Source: Loxodes magnus
Lineage: Eukaryota; Ciliophora; Karyorelictea; Loxodida; Loxodidae
Length of the DNA stretch: 64,000 nucleotides
Assembly: GCA_946699065.1 (NCBI GenBank)
Contig: CAMPDV010000042.1
Location: forward strand, 620,001-684,000
Reading direction: 5' to 3'
This document shows positions 63,619-64,000 of this stretch, in pieces. The notes beneath the pieces were generated by a model. The model was not told the DNA's origin, did no database searches, and worked only from the letters and a program-made list of their open reading frames with translations. The position numbers and the translations under genes were made by a program. Numbering within the stretch: position 1 is the stretch's first letter; every line of letters begins with the position of its first letter.

Positions 63619-64000
63619 ATGCCTAAACATCCTATTTCTATTTATTCAAACGCTAATCTTATGAACCCAAGACTTCTTAATTATGCTATTCAATCTGCTA
63701 TTCATGACTTTTATAATTTTCCTATAAAATCTACCTATTATTTTAAAGATTTAAAAATGGAAGCATGGATTCTTAAACATGCTTGATTGATTGCTTTCTA
63801 TTTTTAAATATATTGGCTATAATAGAATATTTTTTTCCTTTGCCTCTTTTAATAAATTAATTTGTAATCACTTGAACGAATTCTTAGTAATCTATTTCAT
63901 TCTGAGAATTTTCAGCCAGATGATTTATTAATTGGTTTATAAATACTTCAGAACCTCTTTTAATGCTTTATAGAATCTATCTAAGTTCATGTATTGAAAT
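63619..64000 (+). CDS. N-terminal part of an unknown protein, cut by window edge
   Basis: Starts MPKHPISIYSNANLMNPRLL and runs 127 codons to the window end without a break. A hydrophobic aromatic stretch follows (WLIAFYFQIYWLQQNIFFLCLF), which could be one or two membrane helices, then SLERILSNLFHSENFQPDDLLIGLQILQNLF. The last pattern somewhat recalls the region preceding the hydrolase domain in membrane class-3 lipases, but too little is visible to assign a family. TGA is read as Trp once. Confidence 0.6.

Overview
The window reads as nuclear DNA of a ciliate. Base composition is extremely AT-rich and intergenic stretches are AT-only in character. Many genes are ciliary (CEP41, EFHC1-type DM10 protein, a CFAP144-like protein, a tubulin polyglutamylase-type TTLL). 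Most decisively, conserved proteins only translate if TAA and TAG are glutamine and TGA is tryptophan (for example WDTAGQE of a Rab4-like GTPase at 44598-44622). TGA, and in a minority of genes TAA, must also act as stop at gene ends. This is a context-dependent code of the Condylostoma / karyorelict type (NCBI tables 28 and 27). I cannot name the genus. With a standard code only fragments of about 60 codons are visible, so the whole annotation was built by reading through the three 'stop' codons.

Layout. 1-7306: C-terminus of an unknown protein, a small LRR-like protein, a reverse-strand kelch protein, a membrane-anchored ankyrin protein. 8683-17619: cytochrome b5/NAD(P)H oxidoreductase, a small basic protein, an SK-type K+ channel, CEP41. 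18169-24173: coiled-coil protein, WD40 protein, CFAP144-like protein and lipoate-protein ligase. 26300-33270: unknown basic protein, second kelch protein, a stand-alone protein with two dynein-stalk-like repeats, ATG5, and a probable mitochondrial membrane protein. 34211-44412: cyclic-nucleotide phosphodiesterase, ankyrin-AGC kinase, RING-CH/AlgH fusion, TruB. 44413-50812: Rab4-like GTPase, EFHC1/RIB72-like DM10 protein, a tiny one-pass membrane protein with unusual codon use, an MFS (SV2/sugar-type) transporter. 52935-64000: RING/RBR-like zinc protein, DDX47 helicase, TTLL, a coiled-coil protein divergent from METTL1/TRM8, and the start of one more gene.

Genes lie on both strands without operons. 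Spacing ranges from 15-27 bp to more than 2 kb of AT-rich DNA. Introns are tiny (19-30 nt, GT-AG), and in every gene where I place them the spliced length is a multiple of three. Functional themes are cilium/axoneme (CEP41, EFHC1-like, CFAP144-like, TTLL, possibly the dynein-stalk protein), signalling (PDE, AGC kinase, K+ channel), membrane traffic/autophagy (Rab4, ATG5) and RNA modification or processing (TruB, METTL1, DDX47). I saw no tRNA or rRNA genes, transposons or CRISPR arrays.
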